Positions 1 through 13,689 of a stretch of 64,000 nucleotides of DNA are shown here, piece after piece. Numbering within the stretch: position 1 is the stretch's first letter; each line of letters opens with the position of its first letter. The stretch spans positions 176,389-240,388 of the forward strand of contig WBMW01004162.1 in NCBI GenBank assembly GCA_013396635.1, read 5' to 3'. Origin of the DNA: Penelope pileata. Taxonomy: Eukaryota; Chordata; Aves; Galliformes; Cracidae. The position numbers and the translations under genes are program-made. The notes under the pieces were generated by a model that saw nothing but the letters and a program-made list of their open reading frames with translations, was not told the origin of the DNA and searched no databases.

Positions 1-260
1 CAGCTGTGCCGCGGGGGCCCCGGCCGGCGGGACGCCAGCCCCCATCAATCCGCCGGGAGCAGCCCCGCTGGGGCCGGGGACAATGGGCTCCCGCGGGGGC
101 GGGGGCAGGACAATGCGGCCGGGCCAGTGCGCAGGCCCGGAACAAATCCTCCCTGGCACCATAGGGCCCTCATTTGTGAAACTAATTGGCCCCCGCTTGA
201 AAAATTGGGCTAAGTTGGGCCGCCGCGATGGAGGGGAGCTGCATCGTGCGGGGACGGCGG
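1..260. other. GC- and CpG-rich segment
   Basis: The first 120 bases are dense in CCG/CGG and CpG, followed by an AT-richer part around 170-200. It contains GACAATG twice (SOX-like ACAATG). It could be the edge of an intronic CpG island or enhancer; no transcript feature is visible. Confidence 0.35.
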
Positions 261-293
261 TCCGCAGCGGGATGGGGCTGTGGGGCATGGGAT

Positions 294-481
294 GGTTGGA
301 TGGGGATGGGGGGACAGGGATGGTTGGATGGGGACGGGGATGGTTGGATGGGGATGGGGATGGTTGGATGGGGACAGGGATGGTTGGATGGGGACGGGGA
401 TGGTTGGATGGGGACGGGGATGGTTGGATGGGGACAGGGATGGTTGGATGCAGATGGGAACGGTTGGATGGAGACAAGTGT
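294..481. repeat. 20-bp G-rich minisatellite
   Basis: About nine copies of a 20-bp unit of the form GGTTGGATGGGGA-Y-R-GGGAT. The first copy is 28 bp and the last two are diverged. The reading frames across it on both strands are repeat artefacts (GWLDGDG- or HPTIP-type peptides). Confidence 0.95.
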
Positions 482-849
482 ACCAGACCTGCAGCCCATG
501 TCCCACCGTGTGCCCAACTGCTGGGATGGGGACTTCAGGGAGCCCATCCAGACCGGGGACCGCAGCATAAGACAGCACACAGGCGCTGTCCCATGGCTCT
601 GGGAGCTGCCGAGCAGGAGGGACGCAGAGCTCCTAAGCAGAGCCCACCACCCAAACGTGCCCATCTCCAACCCCACGAGACCAGGGGGTGATGCTGGAGT
701 AGCCAACGGTGCCCACCTCCCCGCGGCAGCACCCCGTGGGCTGTGGGGACGTTCCAGTGCTCGGCCAAGGAAAGAAAAATTGCTGCCGATAAATAAACAC
801 CGCCGCCGCCACGTAGGCACAAAAAGAGGAAGACGGATTTATTCATTTC

Positions 850-1180
850 GCTGACGTTTTAATGGTTTCTCTCCTTTTTTCTGGAAGATGATTACAAATT
901 AAGCAGCATTTAAACGCTTTTTACTGTCAACAATTAAAAGGGGCGAATATGGAACAGAAAGTGCGGTGACCATTCATTTCCAGGGAAACGCGGCTATCAG
1001 CGAACACCACGGGGCCTTCCCTGTACTGTACACCGCACAATGGCAAAAAGTATACCATTAATTTTGTAGGACATTCAAAAGCAAATTAAAATATAAAAAG
1101 CTCTAGGCACAAAGATAGATACCAAGAGAGAGGGCAGAATAGGTCAAGCTTGTGGAATTAAAGTCTTAGCAACAGTGGAG
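850..1180. other. AT-rich unique block, candidate conserved noncoding element
   Basis: Repeat-free AT-rich sequence with TTAAA, CAATTAAAA and ACATTC motifs, unlike the GC-rich flanks. Candidate enhancer by composition only. Confidence 0.3.
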
Positions 1181-1789
1181 GTTTAAGCACAGCCCTATTA
1201 CGCCGCATTCAATAGCCACCTTCTCCCATCTTCCCTTTTTTCTCCTCCATGTGTGTGCTGTTTGCCTCCAGCCTGCAGCAGTAAACAATTAATACGGCGC
1301 GGAGCGGTGCTGCGGGTTTCCAAGGCAGGAGCGACAGCCTGCCATGTAGATGAGATGCTGGATGCAGCACTCACTGTTTGGAAGAGAGCCGCCTGATCCG
1401 CACGAGGCAGGTTTAAATAACAGGTGATTGCAAATCTGATTTTTTTTTCCCCAGATTGATGCTTGCTCGAGGGAGGAAGAGCCCCGAGCCTGTGTGCGTG
1501 GAGATCCGCGCTTTGCTTTCCGCGCTCCCAAATTGCCCTTGCGTATCGCCGGGGATTTAAAGGCAAGGGAGATGCATTTCCCATTATTCAGGGACTTTTC
1601 TTCCCTTTTTCAAACTTCTGGCGAGGAATGCTAAAAGCACCACCATATTCAACACAGCACTTCTTCCACACCCTGCCTCCACGCTAGAAGGAATTAAAAA
1701 AAAATTTGCTCGGAGGCGCGCAGGCAGGGACGCAGGTTTGCTTTTCCTCTTATTTTTCAAAGGAGCCCGGTGCATTTCCGTACCACGAA

Positions 1790-2180
1790 GTTTAACATGC
1801 AGGAGGAACGCCAGAGAAATAAAAGAGACACGTCCCCTTTAAAAGGAAATATAATTTACAATGTGCAGCCAGGCGGTCCATAGTTTCAATCTCGTTTACT
1901 ATAGAGAAAACTCTGCTAGCTGTTCTCTATCCCACAAATCCGATTTAATCAGACAAGCCAGCCAGCGTGGCTTGAAGTAAAAACGGATAATTAGTAAACA
2001 GAGAGCTACTTCAGTGCTTCATTGGCATTCGAGCCGGGCTAGTGTGTCGCATTTAAAATGCAGTCTGATGAAGTTTACAAAATCAAACCATTTGTTACTC
2101 CTATTGAAGAGGCTTCAGGCCACTTGCAATTAAATTGGAATTAGTGCTCAGAATGAGATACAGCAAATTCATACTAAAAA
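1790..2180. other. AT-rich unique block, candidate conserved noncoding element
   Basis: It contains a TAATTA homeodomain core (1988-1993) joined to a GTAAACA forkhead motif (1994-2000), and further TTAAAT/CAATTAAATTGG motifs near 2125-2140. No repeat was recognised. Confidence 0.35.
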
Positions 2181-5039
2181 GGGATCTGACTTTGAGACAT
2201 TTGACTTCAAGTTTCCCCCTCTGCGGGTGCGTGCGCGTGCAGGATGCGCCCGCTCCGTCCCAGCCCTCGCCTCCCATCCACCCCACAGCCCCAGCCCTGG
2301 GAGCTGCACGCGGGTGGTGCTGGAGCCTCAGCACCCACCTGGTGACCCCGCAGCAGCTCGGTGCACCCGGAGCAGCCGCTGGGGCTGCAAACCTGAATTC
2401 TCCTTTTCCTGCTGTATCCTAAGGCTGAAACATCTATTGCGTTTTGTTGCTGCTGGAGCTCGGCCGTCCTGCCCGTCCATCACAGCAATGATCAATAGCA
2501 TTGTAAACCTGTAATCAACGGCTGCGGTGCAGCAACAGGCACTGGGGGGCAAGGTGTGCAGCGAGGGACACCGACGGGGCCAGGTGCTGCCTGTCACCTT
2601 CATGGCAACACCGCCAACACCCGGCACGCCAACCAGGGCTGTGGGGCATCTCCATGGAGCACACTCCATGACTGTGGAGCACGTCTTGGGGCATGCCCCA
2701 AGAGATGCTGCCACTGGAACAACACGAGCATGTTGACATCAGCGTTAACCGTGAGCTACACGACTAAAAAGTGCATTTCTGTATGTGTATGTGGACACAA
2801 ACACACCTCATGCACATAAATTCCATCTGGTCAGTGCCTCCAACCAGGCTCAGTCTTCACCCAGTCCTTATATTGAATCTCTTAAATTATGTACGTGCAA
2901 TAGAGGCACACAAAAAACTGTTGTTGTTATCGTTGAGAGTGAAGTAGAAGGCTCCAAAAAATTCCTGCTACGCAAAGCAAGAGTCCAGGGATTGTTGGCT
3001 CTCACAAGATTAGATTTCAGGGATGTTTGACATTTTTTTGTCACTGTGTCAACGGCTCCTTCCCAGCCACCAGCGCCTGGACAATGCGGGGAATGCTGGA
3101 GCTGCCTGCATGGAAGCAGGGCTAGGGGAGAGCATGGGGTTTTTAACAGCTCTGGTACCACGGAGCTGGGGCAGCGAGGAGAAGAAAACATCTGCTTGTG
3201 GACATGCACAACACAGAGACTGCTGCTGGTAACCTCCATCCCCAATGGGCCTTGACTCACGTTGGCCAAGAGATGTCCTAGGGGAAGCGAGCTGGGCAGG
3301 TGACCAACTTCATCTCAGAGCAGCAGTTATGTGTAGGATAAAAAACCATCAGAGCAGAGGGAGTGAAGCACGTCCTCAGGGTGCACACCTTGCTGGGATG
3401 AAGGGGAGGAGAAGGGATGAAGGTGCCAGCCAAGGCAGCGCCCATGCGGCACACCGAGATCGTGCTTTGCCCCAGCACCGCGTCGGACATGCGCTGCTGG
3501 TGTAAGGAGATTAACCTAGTTTCACTCCCTGTTTTCCTGATTATAAAAGGAAAAACGCCGTTGTAGTTGGCAGCACCGAAAAACCAGCACAGAGGAGCCC
3601 CATGATGGCAGCTCTTCCCTGGAAACCATTTCCTACACACAGAACACGTGCTATGCACAGAGATACACGCACGGTGTAGGACATCGCGCCAGCCCTCAGC
3701 AAACCCATCATGCTCTCCATGCAGCCCTTCTGCAGGAAACAAAGGCACTGGCACCCTGCAGGGCATCACCACCCTGGAAGCGGAAACAGGAGATGCCCAC
3801 CTGGCTGCCCCACGGACACAGAGAAGGGAAAGCCTGTGCGGAAAAAGCACCGAGACGCTCATTTTGTGCTGGAATCACCAAATCATCCCAGTTTCAAAGG
3901 CTGCCTCTGGACTCCACAACTGAGCTTTCATGCTAATTAACATCTTTATGGAAGGGAAGCTCTCTCAAGGGGGTATTTGTTTGATTATTATTATTTACTC
4001 AGAGATACCACAGCTTTCTTCCCAAGTTTAACTGACTGCAGAAAATTAATTCTTACACAGCAGCAGAGGCTGCCGGCTCCCGTGCTGCCGGCTTCTCCTC
4101 CGGGCTGGTGGCTGCGGAGAGCAGGGCACTGGGGCAGGAGATGCTGCTTTCTGGGAGCACGTGGGCACATGCTCTTCTTTTTTTTTGACCAGCACTCGTT
4201 TATCAAACCTGGAAAAGCCCAAATATTGAAGAGCACATGGATAGGAAAGAATACTGCGAACGCAATGGTGAGCCCCAACGTGAATTTGATGGCTGTGCAG
4301 GGAGTTCCTGAGCATCACCCCAGCACCCTCCACCAAAGCCTTCCCTCTCTGAGCCCGGAGCTGACTTCCAATTTTCCCCTATAGCATGGGAAGGACGAGC
4401 ACAGGGCGATGCCTCGTGGTGGCTCACACCCACGGGGATGGGTGAGACGGGCACTGCTAAGCCCGAAACCCAGCAGGGAGATGGTGCCCAACGCTGGATG
4501 AACACAGGAGGAGAAAGAAGAGGATTCCCCAAAGGCAGAGGGACGGCACAGAAAGCAAAGCAGGCCACGACGGCGCGGGTGACGTCTTTGTCGGCGAGCA
4601 CTGAACAAACGCTGCAGCCCAGGAAGCTCGCGCCCGCCGGAGGTGATTTATTCCGAGGGCCATCTGGACAGGGGAACAATGTGGTCCCATATCTGAATGA
4701 CCCGGCGCATTAGTCACACCCTCCTCGCTCGACCTCTCCGTCCCTAATCTTCACACTTGCTCTCATTCTCCTTTAGTGAGGCAAAATGACCGGATCCGCT
4801 TCTCACCTCTCCTTTGCCTGGCGAAGTTCACAGGGCTGGGGGGAGACAAAAGGCCCCGCACTCGCTGCGTGCCGCGGCCAGCACCCGCGTGGAAACGGTG
4901 CCGGGTCCGTGGGTCCGGCATCGCCCCGTGCCCGGGGGACATTGGGACAGCACAAACCTCACCTCTCAGCATCGTGCTCCCCATTGGGAAGCCGCTACGC
5001 CAGCACCTCTCCCTCCCTGCTGCCCTCCATCCTCCTCCT

Positions 5040-5520
5040 CGCTTTACCTCTTTATTATACTTCTCTCCACCAAGAGTTATTACAAGGGAGAGCGAATGGG
5101 GAGGAAAAGAATCAAGCGGCTATTAGCGGCGGTGGCTTTATTGCAACAGGCACAGAGCTCATTCGTTTCATGTTTTGCCGAATATAAAAGCAGTGAAACA
5201 TTTTAATTTTAAATTCTTATCATTGAATTTACTGCTTTTCTCTCGCAATGATTTGTGTTGCTTTTTAATTTTTACAGTCTCTACAGAAGCCAGATGCTAC
5301 CGCCTAGGGCCAAAATAATAAAAACCTACTGCAGTCATGAGTTACAGAACAAAAAAGAAACACACAGTTGACAGAAGTTAATATCTCAATTTAACAGTGC
5401 TGCTTTGTTAATGATCCTTTGATATGTGTTTATTTAGAAAGGTCTGATCTTGACCTTGAAAGCAAACTAAACCACAAAGTCTTTATGAGACGAGAGAAAG
5501 ACTTTATTTATAGAATGGCT
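5040..5520. other. AT-rich unique block, candidate conserved noncoding element
   Basis: Long AT-rich block with CTTTGTT (5403-5409), CCTTTGAT (TCF/LEF-like, 5416-5423) and a GTTTATTTA forkhead-like motif shortly after. No coding exon or transposon was seen. Confidence 0.35.
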
Positions 5521-5661
5521 TTACGTCAATCATGGCGGCAGCTGGACTCGAGGTGAAAAATTGCGCAGAAGCGAGCGGGTTCGTACCCAAAAAAGGCATT
5601 TTTGGGAGGGAGCACTTCTTCCAGATGATGGCTATGGCACTCCCCAGGGCACGACACAAAG

Positions 5662-5699
5662 CCCATCTACATGGGGACAGCCCATCTACATGGGGACAG
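5662..5699. repeat. Two-copy 19-bp direct repeat
   Basis: Two identical copies of CCCATCTACATGGGGACAG in tandem, with a third partial start after them. Confidence 0.9.
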
Positions 5700-5882
5700 C
5701 CCACCAACCCCACACCGCATCCACCAGGAGCACCGGCGAGGACGGCGCCGTGCAGACAGGTTTTCCTCCTGAGGAAATCCAGGATGGCATAAAGCTCATG
5801 TTTTGAAATTAAAATAACTTTTTTTTTTATGGCCCAATTACATTTTACTGCGACTCCAGCATGCATTTGGGAGACACTGAGA

Positions 5883-5929
5883 TTTCCCAGTTCTGAGGTT
5901 TCCCAGTTCTGAGGTTTCCCAGTTCCTAA
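5883..5929. repeat. 16-bp tandem repeat, three copies
   Basis: TTTCCCAGTTCTGAGG occurs twice in full and a third time with a diverged end. Confidence 0.9.
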
Positions 5930-7984
5930 CGCCGGAGAACGCACTGGGGAGATTCCACGCTGAAGGTGCTCCGCACATTCAAGCAAAATTCTAGCTTTGA
6001 GGTCCAACAGTGGTTTGAAGATGTTTACAAATGCTGAGCCCCCAGCATCACCTCGTCCCTTGGCTGCAAAGTCTTGGTGCCAAGAGCCTTTTTATCAAGT
6101 CTGTATCAAAACCGTTCAGAAGGCCAAAAACAGAGTGCATCGAAGGAGCCAACCTTCGCTTTTTGGCACTGGCAGCACTCATCAGGCATTGCAAAACCAA
6201 TTAGCTTACAGTCACCGAAAGAACTGTAATAACAGGAAAATAATCTGCTCCACCGAGACTGGATGGAAGGGGACGGGATGGTGACGTTTCTGTCCTGCTG
6301 CTGCTAAACAATGCAGATTTGAGACTGAGGCCGTTACAAAAGACCTCTTTGCATGTTGACTAGAGAAATAAATGCTGCTGGAGAGTCCCATCTGGCCCAG
6401 CAGCTGAATGGGAGAAAGCTCAGTGAGACTGCAGTCGCAAATGGGTCTAAAATTAGACACAGGCAAGAGACAGCAAGGATATTTCAGCCTTAAAGCAGGT
6501 GTGAACGACCACGAGCGTGGCTGTGGCCGAAGCCGAGGGGAGCTCTGCTGTGAGGACAGCGTGCTCCCATGGCCCAATTATTCCTGGCCTCTATTTCCCA
6601 GCAAAGGAAGCTCTGCTTGACCAAGATGCACCAACCTGTGCACAGCATTGCCCTCAGCACGTGCATTTCCCCAATGACTGCACAACGCTGCGTTGGTTCA
6701 GCCACTGCATCACCAGGGGAGCACTCATCTCCCTGCTTCCTCATCGCCACCACCAAGGCTGCCCAGATTTCTCCTCCCCAATGGGAATTTCAAACGGAAC
6801 CAGCTGAAATAATAATTGGATTTTCTGCCGAAAACATATTTTTCCCATTGCTCGCTGAATGATGGTTAAATTAATTTGTTAGAAACCACGCGGAGGTCTC
6901 CATCCTTCCACAAAGAGCTTCGACAAGGAGACAAAATTTTCACCAACCACCTCCTGCATCTTTCTGGATGGAGAATCTCCACCTCAAGCATTTCCAAACT
7001 GGAAGTTGTATTTCCACAACCTGCTCTTTTTCCCCTTATTTCTTCTGGAAATGTCTCCAAACGCAGTGACACCCCGCACCAACACCGCGGCACCACGGAG
7101 CATCCCCATGCAGCCCAGTGGTACAAACTGTATTTGTCTGGGCTGTCACCAAGGGGCAGCAAGGAAACACGGGGCAGCCCTGGTTTCCAAACCAGCAAAT
7201 AAAATTGTCCTTAGGATGCTGTACAGGGGCTGCACCCGAGCACAACAGAGCAAGGGGTGCTGAGACACAAACATTTCCTCATGTCCACTTGTTATTCCTG
7301 AAGCTCCATTATTAAAAAAAAGAGAAGAGATTAAAGAAATCTCTCAGAAAACTCACGAAGATGTGAAACAGTAATGGAACGAATATCTTCCCCCTTTATT
7401 TTTTACTTTTTTAAGTGGTGAGACAAGGATCCCAGGACACAAAAGTAACTGTTAAGGTAAGTTAAACCTTGTCAAGATGAACTTTCCTGCTACTTTTAAT
7501 TAAAAGTTCTTTAGAATTAAAAAGGACACTATTCAGAAAAGACTGAAAAAAAAAATTCATTGACACCAGCCCGCCCCCCTCCCCTTTTTCCCAAGGAAAA
7601 GAAAAAGCTGTTTTTGTGTGTCTGCTCACCCAGCCCTCACTGTACAAAAGGAAGCGGATTTGCAGCAAGACACATGAGATGACCCTTTGACCCTAAACTG
7701 CTGAAAAGTCCTCAATGGCATAAATACCAGATAATCAATCACATACCAGGAGGGCTGGTCCCCCTGCCCTTACCCCAGTGGCCGAGTTTATGAGAGATGC
7801 ACTGTAAATGGACACCAGCTTTTTAAGGGAGGCCCCTCGCCGCATTCCTCTGCAGAGCTGGAATATTTTCCTCGGGCCGGGAGACCCTGGCCACCTAGTT
7901 GTACACATTTCATCACTATTTGATGCAGCCCCTGCAGTGCTCCTCGCCGGCACGTCCGGTACGAGCAGTGTGGACTCACCCTGC

Positions 7985-8473
7985 ATGGAAGGGATGCAAA
8001 ATGTTCATCCTAAATGGAGGTGGTGCAAAATGTTCCTCCTAAATGGAAGGAATGCAAAACGCTCACCCTGTATGGAAGGGATGCAAAAGGTTCACTCCGC
8101 ATGGAGGCAATGCAAAGTGCTCATCCTAAATGGAGGGGATGCAAAATGCTTATCCTGTGCAGAGGGGATGCAAAATGCTCACCCCAAATGGAGGGGACGC
8201 AAAATGCTCACCCCAAATGGAGGGGATGCAAAAGGTTCACCCCAAATGGAGGGGATGCAAAATGCTCATCCTAAATGGAGGGCATGCAAAAGCTTCATCC
8301 TGTACAGAGGCGATGCAAAATGCTCACCCTGCATGGAGGGGATGCAGAATGTTCACCCCAAATGAAAGCAGTGCAAAACACCCCAAATGGACGGGATGCA
8401 AAATGCTGATCTCATATGGAAGCGATGCAAAATGCTCACCCTGAATGGAGGGGATGCAAAACTCTCCCCCCAT
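7985..8473. repeat. 29-bp minisatellite, 17 copies
   Basis: Seventeen tandem units start mostly with ATGGAGGGGATGCAAAATG; all are 29 bp except unit 14 (8362-8386), which is 25 bp. Because 29 is not a multiple of three, a reading frame cycles through three peptide versions (MEGMQN, PKWRGC, NGGDAK), giving a 186-codon open frame that is not a gene. Twelve units contain ATGCAAAA, one base from the POU octamer ATGCAAAT. Confidence 0.97.
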
Positions 8474-8819
8474 ACAGAGGAGCTGCACAACGCACGCTTC
8501 AGGCTGTGGGTGCCCGGGCTCCATGCACGGGGAAGCTGAGATGAAGAGAGCAGAGCGAGCTTTTTGTTTCCTGCGAGGAGGCACAGCAAACGCCCGCAAA
8601 CCCCAGCAGGGCTGGGGCATCGCCAGCGCGAGGGCGGGCGCAGGAAAACGAAGGTGGAAACGGCCCAACCTCCAGAGGCCACCGCACCGCTGCTCGTTTG
8701 GGGCGGTTTCGTTTGGGTTTTTGAACTCTGAGTGAGTTCCGACAGCAACTGCACGAGGTTGGTTTCCCTTATCGGTGCTCTGAGAACCACCTCCAACCTA
8801 AAGAGAGGAGCGCTCACCC

Positions 8820-9060
8820 CCGGAATGTTCCGAGGGCAACAAAAGGTTTTAAAGCTTTAAAGGGAGAAAAAAAAAAAATTGCTGAGATACTGAACTAGTT
8901 CGGTTAAATGGGGAACCACTTGGCAACTAAATTTGATAATGCTTTTGTTTGAGGGTCAGAGGTTAAATATGTTCACACTAATCCCCTTCATCTAGAATTA
9001 AAGGACAAGAAAGATTTTTCTGTAGCTTAGCAAGAGGGCTTTTCTCATTGCAGTTTAAAT
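8820..9060. other. AT-rich unique block
   Basis: AT-rich sequence after the 29-bp array, including a poly-A run near 8868-8878 and TTAAA motifs. Candidate noncoding element by composition only. Confidence 0.25.
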
Positions 9061-12000
9061 AGTATTTGCACAGGAAAATTAAACGTAGACCATTGGGCGC
9101 TCATTTCAAACCCGAGCACCCAGGTCTGCTACCTTTAGATTTGTTTATTTTAGGGAAACGTGTCCCATCACACCAACGCCCATCTTGTTGCACTTCCTGT
9201 CCGATTCTGCCCATAAATCCCCTTGGAAGGGCAGGGAATTTTTGTTTTTGTTTAATTTAAAGGTTAAGAAAAGAAGCGGTCTGAAAGGCAGCGCGATTCC
9301 CGGTTTCAGGAATGCGCGCCCAGACTCAGATTTCAAGCACTGTCACAGAACATTACTGTCAGACAAAGAGGCTCTGTGCTGCGGACCCGAGCGGCTCTGC
9401 ACCGCGGCTCCGGGCTGGGAGATGAAGATGCCAATGGGCTTTGGGCAGCGGGGATGCACGGCACAAACCCACGGTGGTACCCATGGTACCAAAGATGCTG
9501 TAGGAGCCCAGGAGTGGGGGGATCACATCACCCCTCCAAATGAGCTCCCGTTGCCCATAGCCTGGAAATAATTCTGCATCGTGTGTAATACACCAAGATA
9601 AACGCTTGGCCCTAAACCATGCCGGTTGTGTTCAGCGCCGTCGGACTCCAGGTGACACGGGGATGGGGAACCGTTCCCATGCCAAGGACAAGTGGCTGTA
9701 GGCACAACGCTGCGCGGATCCCAAGTTCACGTCAGGTAACAGCAGCCTGCTCTCACGTGGTGCCATGAGATATATTTGGATGAGAGGAGCTGCGTCCCAA
9801 ACCAACCACTGCTTTTTTCCAAATGCCTTTTGATGTCCTTCCCAAAGCTAAAAATGCACAATGCAGCCTTCAGGGCCACTTCTTGCTCTGCACAAAGGAC
9901 TCTTTCCTTCAGTCCTGAGCCACCTCCCAGCCTGAGCCTCTTGCAGGCTGTAAGGACCCACTGCAACCTGCCAACACCTCCACCCGATTTCACTTAGCTC
10001 TCATTAAACACATCGCCAATTAAAATCCAACAGAGCTTTCAGAGAGATGAAGGGGTACCTTCAGGGTGTCTGAATTTCTGCATCTCCCCCCAGAAGAGTC
10101 CATCCAGCTGACAACGCTGAGCCCTGGAAACTGGAATCAGCGAGCGGTGCTGGGGGGTGACACCACACCTCCCCACCTCCACCACTGACACACTCAGCAG
10201 AGAGAACACAGGACACCACGGCTCCAAAGCAAGCTGGGATGGACACCCTGGTAGATGTGGGATGTGTTTGCATGGTGAGAATACCACGCATGGCATCGCT
10301 AGGACGGAGCCAAGACACACAGCAACGTGTTTTGGCTGTAGGTCGAGTTTCAGCAGCACCCAAGGGGGACGAGCTGGGGACACGCCGTCCTCAGCACCGC
10401 TGCCAGCCTTGGATGGTGACACTTGTCCCCACGCAGCACCCTGGGGCCAGGAGGTGAAATTGGGCTCTCTGCTCCATTCACCAACACCTGTGGGCTCCTG
10501 GGAATGGTGCTGCCTCCACCGGACCCCGTGGAAGGAGCGGCCGCCCCGTGCTCGGTTTTATCTCTGGAGGCTGCTCGTTTGCTGAACTGTCATCGTGAAT
10601 TATGCTCCTAAATGAAGAAGGCTTCCGATGGGAAGTTTAGCTGTCACAGGCATTGTTTTTGTAGAAATAAATGTTTGCAAAAAAAAAAACTCTTTCCTTT
10701 GAAGATGTCAACTTCCACATTATGAGCTCTTGGGCCAGGAACAGGGGAGCACAGGAGAAGCAGCAGCATTCAGCTCAACGCTCATGCCCACCCTTCCCTC
10801 CATTTGCACAATTTTCAGTCCCTTTTGCAAATAAACTTGGGAAGAGCTCTGGCAGCTCTGCCACATAAGGTGGAACACAGAACAGAGACCAATGCTCAAC
10901 CTCATGCGAGGGGATGGCACAGAAAGCAGAAGGGGTGACCCCGTTGGCTCTAAGAAAAGGGACACAACTTTCTGAAATCCTCAATTTGCTAAATCTGCAC
11001 CGAGAGCTGCAGGCAGCTCCCAGCCCCGGGGCAGAGCCTCCACTCACGGCCGCTTGCCAAAAGCAGCTCGGGGTTAATAAGATATCAGCCCGTCATGATC
11101 TGATTAAGACGGATGCTTTGCCTCTTGATGCTCTAGCAGCTGCCATTTTTAGTTTGGAAAGCATTTTGAAAGAAAGCTGATCTACTTTATTTACAAAACT
11201 CAGGAGTTGGCATTTTGGATGCTTTTGGACCGTTCCGTTCTCAACTCTGTGGTTCTGCCCTTTCTTGGCTCATCTTTTTCATCCCATTCTGCCACAGCCA
11301 AAGGCTGGAGCTACCGCAGCCCTCCCCCAGCAAAAGCTCAGAACTACGCGTGGTTGGGAGCCCCACGCTGCCCCCCAAGCACTGCAGATCCCTTTGTCCC
11401 ACCACCAAAACCTGTCCAAACACGAGCGCTGCCCCAAAACAGCTCTCAGTTCCTAACGACCATTACAGAGCCTGGATGCTCACTCGATCCCACCAGCTCA
11501 TCAGAAAACATCGCTGTGAGTTCCTGATGCATTTTTTGAAGGAGGAATGGAAACAGATGCCAAGGGGAAAAGCCACAGACACACAGGGGGCAAAAACATC
11601 TCCTCAGCCACAGCCACGCATTCATTTTCCCTTTGCTCTTAAGCCATGAAAGCATCCTCGGGACTGCCAGCTGTACTTTGGAGGTGCCTGTGTTATTGCA
11701 GCAGGTTTCCCAGCCCATAAACCATCCCCACTCCATCTCCTGGGCACGCTGGATGCCAGTAACATCATCGCACCCTCCACACGTGGCAGCTAAAACCTCG
11801 GCAAGGAAGGCAGCGTTTTGCTGGGAACTGGATTTATTTTACAAGCTCAGGTTTGCAGTTCACCCCCAGAACCCCACATTTCTGCTCCCATCCCGTCCCC
11901 TGATGCAGACACGCGATGCTCACACCTGGACCAAACCCTGCTCCCCAGCACAGCCCCATGCACGAGGGCTCCTTGGCACTGCCACACCCGAGCACTACAA

Positions 12001-13689
12001 CGTCCAAAACAAAAACCACGGGCGTGTAATAAAAGAACAGCTCCGGAGCCCATGTTTTCTTGCGTATTTACAGTTTTTCTCTCTGCGATCCTTTCAGATG
12101 TGTTCATAGGACTCCAGGTCCATGAAGCACTCCAAGAGCTGCCAAAATATCGCAAGACTTGGCACCGGTGCCTGAAACATTCTTTGCTGGCACAGGAGGA
12201 GCCGCGGAACAAAACTTTGTTACATTGTGGAAAAATCCACAATTTGTGCACTCTCCAACTTTGCTCAGCCTCTCCTCCACCCTTTCCCACCCCATTTGTT
12301 ATTGGAATTGCAGAGCACTGGCTGGGGTGCTGGGAACCCACCTTCCCTCTCTGCTGCCCCGTAATTTGCTCTCCCACAGGCTGCTGTCCATGTTCCCAAA
12401 GCAGCTTTGCACCCCACACCTTCAGGGGCTGTGCAGTGGGTGCATCCCAGTGGGAAGGACGCAGCCCAGTGCTCCATAGGGACTCCTGTGCTCAGGGAAG
12501 TTTTCTCTTCCTAATGAAAAACCCAAATGCCGATTGTTCCCTCGTCTGTAGTTGCATCTGGAATTGGAGCTATTACGGGGCAGATATGCCAACGCTTCGC
12601 TCAGCCAGGCATCGCACACCAAAGCCTGCAGCATGATTTTAACTGTTTTGTTTGTTTGGTAATAGTCGACACAACTCCAGCAATGAAAGAAAGGAGTGGG
12701 ACGGCCCCAAAATGAATGGCTCCATCCAGGCGCGGAGGGCAGGGACGTGGAGCAGGGGCTGGCGATGCAGCCCCACTCCTGCCCCGATCCCACACAGCCC
12801 AATGGGAGCTCCCCAACACGTTCCTGCTGATCTCTGCATCCCCAGAGCACCCAGAGCCCAGCCAGGGTCTGCCACCCATCCGCACCCACTACACCCTCTG
12901 CTCTTCCACTTGTGTTTGTGCAACTGAGTACAGGAGGGATAATTACGTGTAAACATACTTAATACTACACTACATTATCTCTATCTATGGAGAAAAATGC
13001 TATCTGATGGTATTTTCCCCATAAGCCCAATCAAGCAGCTCTGTTAAAACCCTCTGGAGCCCTGTGAAACGGTAATAGAAAGTCGCAGGCACGCTGGGAA
13101 GACGCGGTGCTCGTTTGGAGGAGGAGAGGTGCGGGGTGGCTGCTGGCAGGCTCGGGGCTGCATCCATCCCCCCAGGTCCCTGCCTCCTCCTGGCTCCAGG
13201 GGAACTCCAGTGCTCCCTCATAAACCTGAATGTCCAATACTGGAAAAATAGCACGATGCGTGCCAACAACACCATGGATGTTTTTGAGGAAGGTGTCATT
13301 TTGAGGTAGAGAAAGCGAAGAAAAAGAACGGAGCTAAGGAACATGTAATTAACTGGGCTGAGTTTACATTTGCTGAGAACAGAGCGAGTGACCAGCCCTG
13401 CCTGGAGACCCAGACCCACCTGCATGTGTTGTTGGAGGCTCCTTCCCAGGTCAACACCACATGCTGCATCTGTTCTGGGATTAAAAAACCTCACCGTGCA
13501 CCTTAGAGCAGGAGGAAACAACAAAACAAAGGGCTCACGCCCTGCAAACACCCAAACACACCCGGTTACAAAGCAATCTTCTCCTTAGGACCAAGAGCAT
13601 CCCTCCAGTGGGAGCATCCCAGGCAGCTCTGGCCCCTGCAGCTTCTCCTCTCCCCATCCTCCTGCTCTCCCGTGTGGGATTTTTTCCCT

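Noticed and set aside
83..854. Gly/Trp/Asp-rich and His/Pro-rich frames on both strands
   Set aside because: Artefacts of the 20-bp minisatellite.
7808..8365. 186-codon frame with repeated MEGMQN peptides
   Set aside because: Produced by the 29-bp minisatellite; the peptide period of 29 residues equals three repeat units.
7985..8473. CRISPR-like array
   Set aside because: Units are directly adjacent without unique spacers, in a vertebrate intron.
11818..12636. 272-codon plus-strand frame
   Set aside because: Low-complexity Pro/Ser/Cys-rich peptide, no domain, other frames open in the same place.
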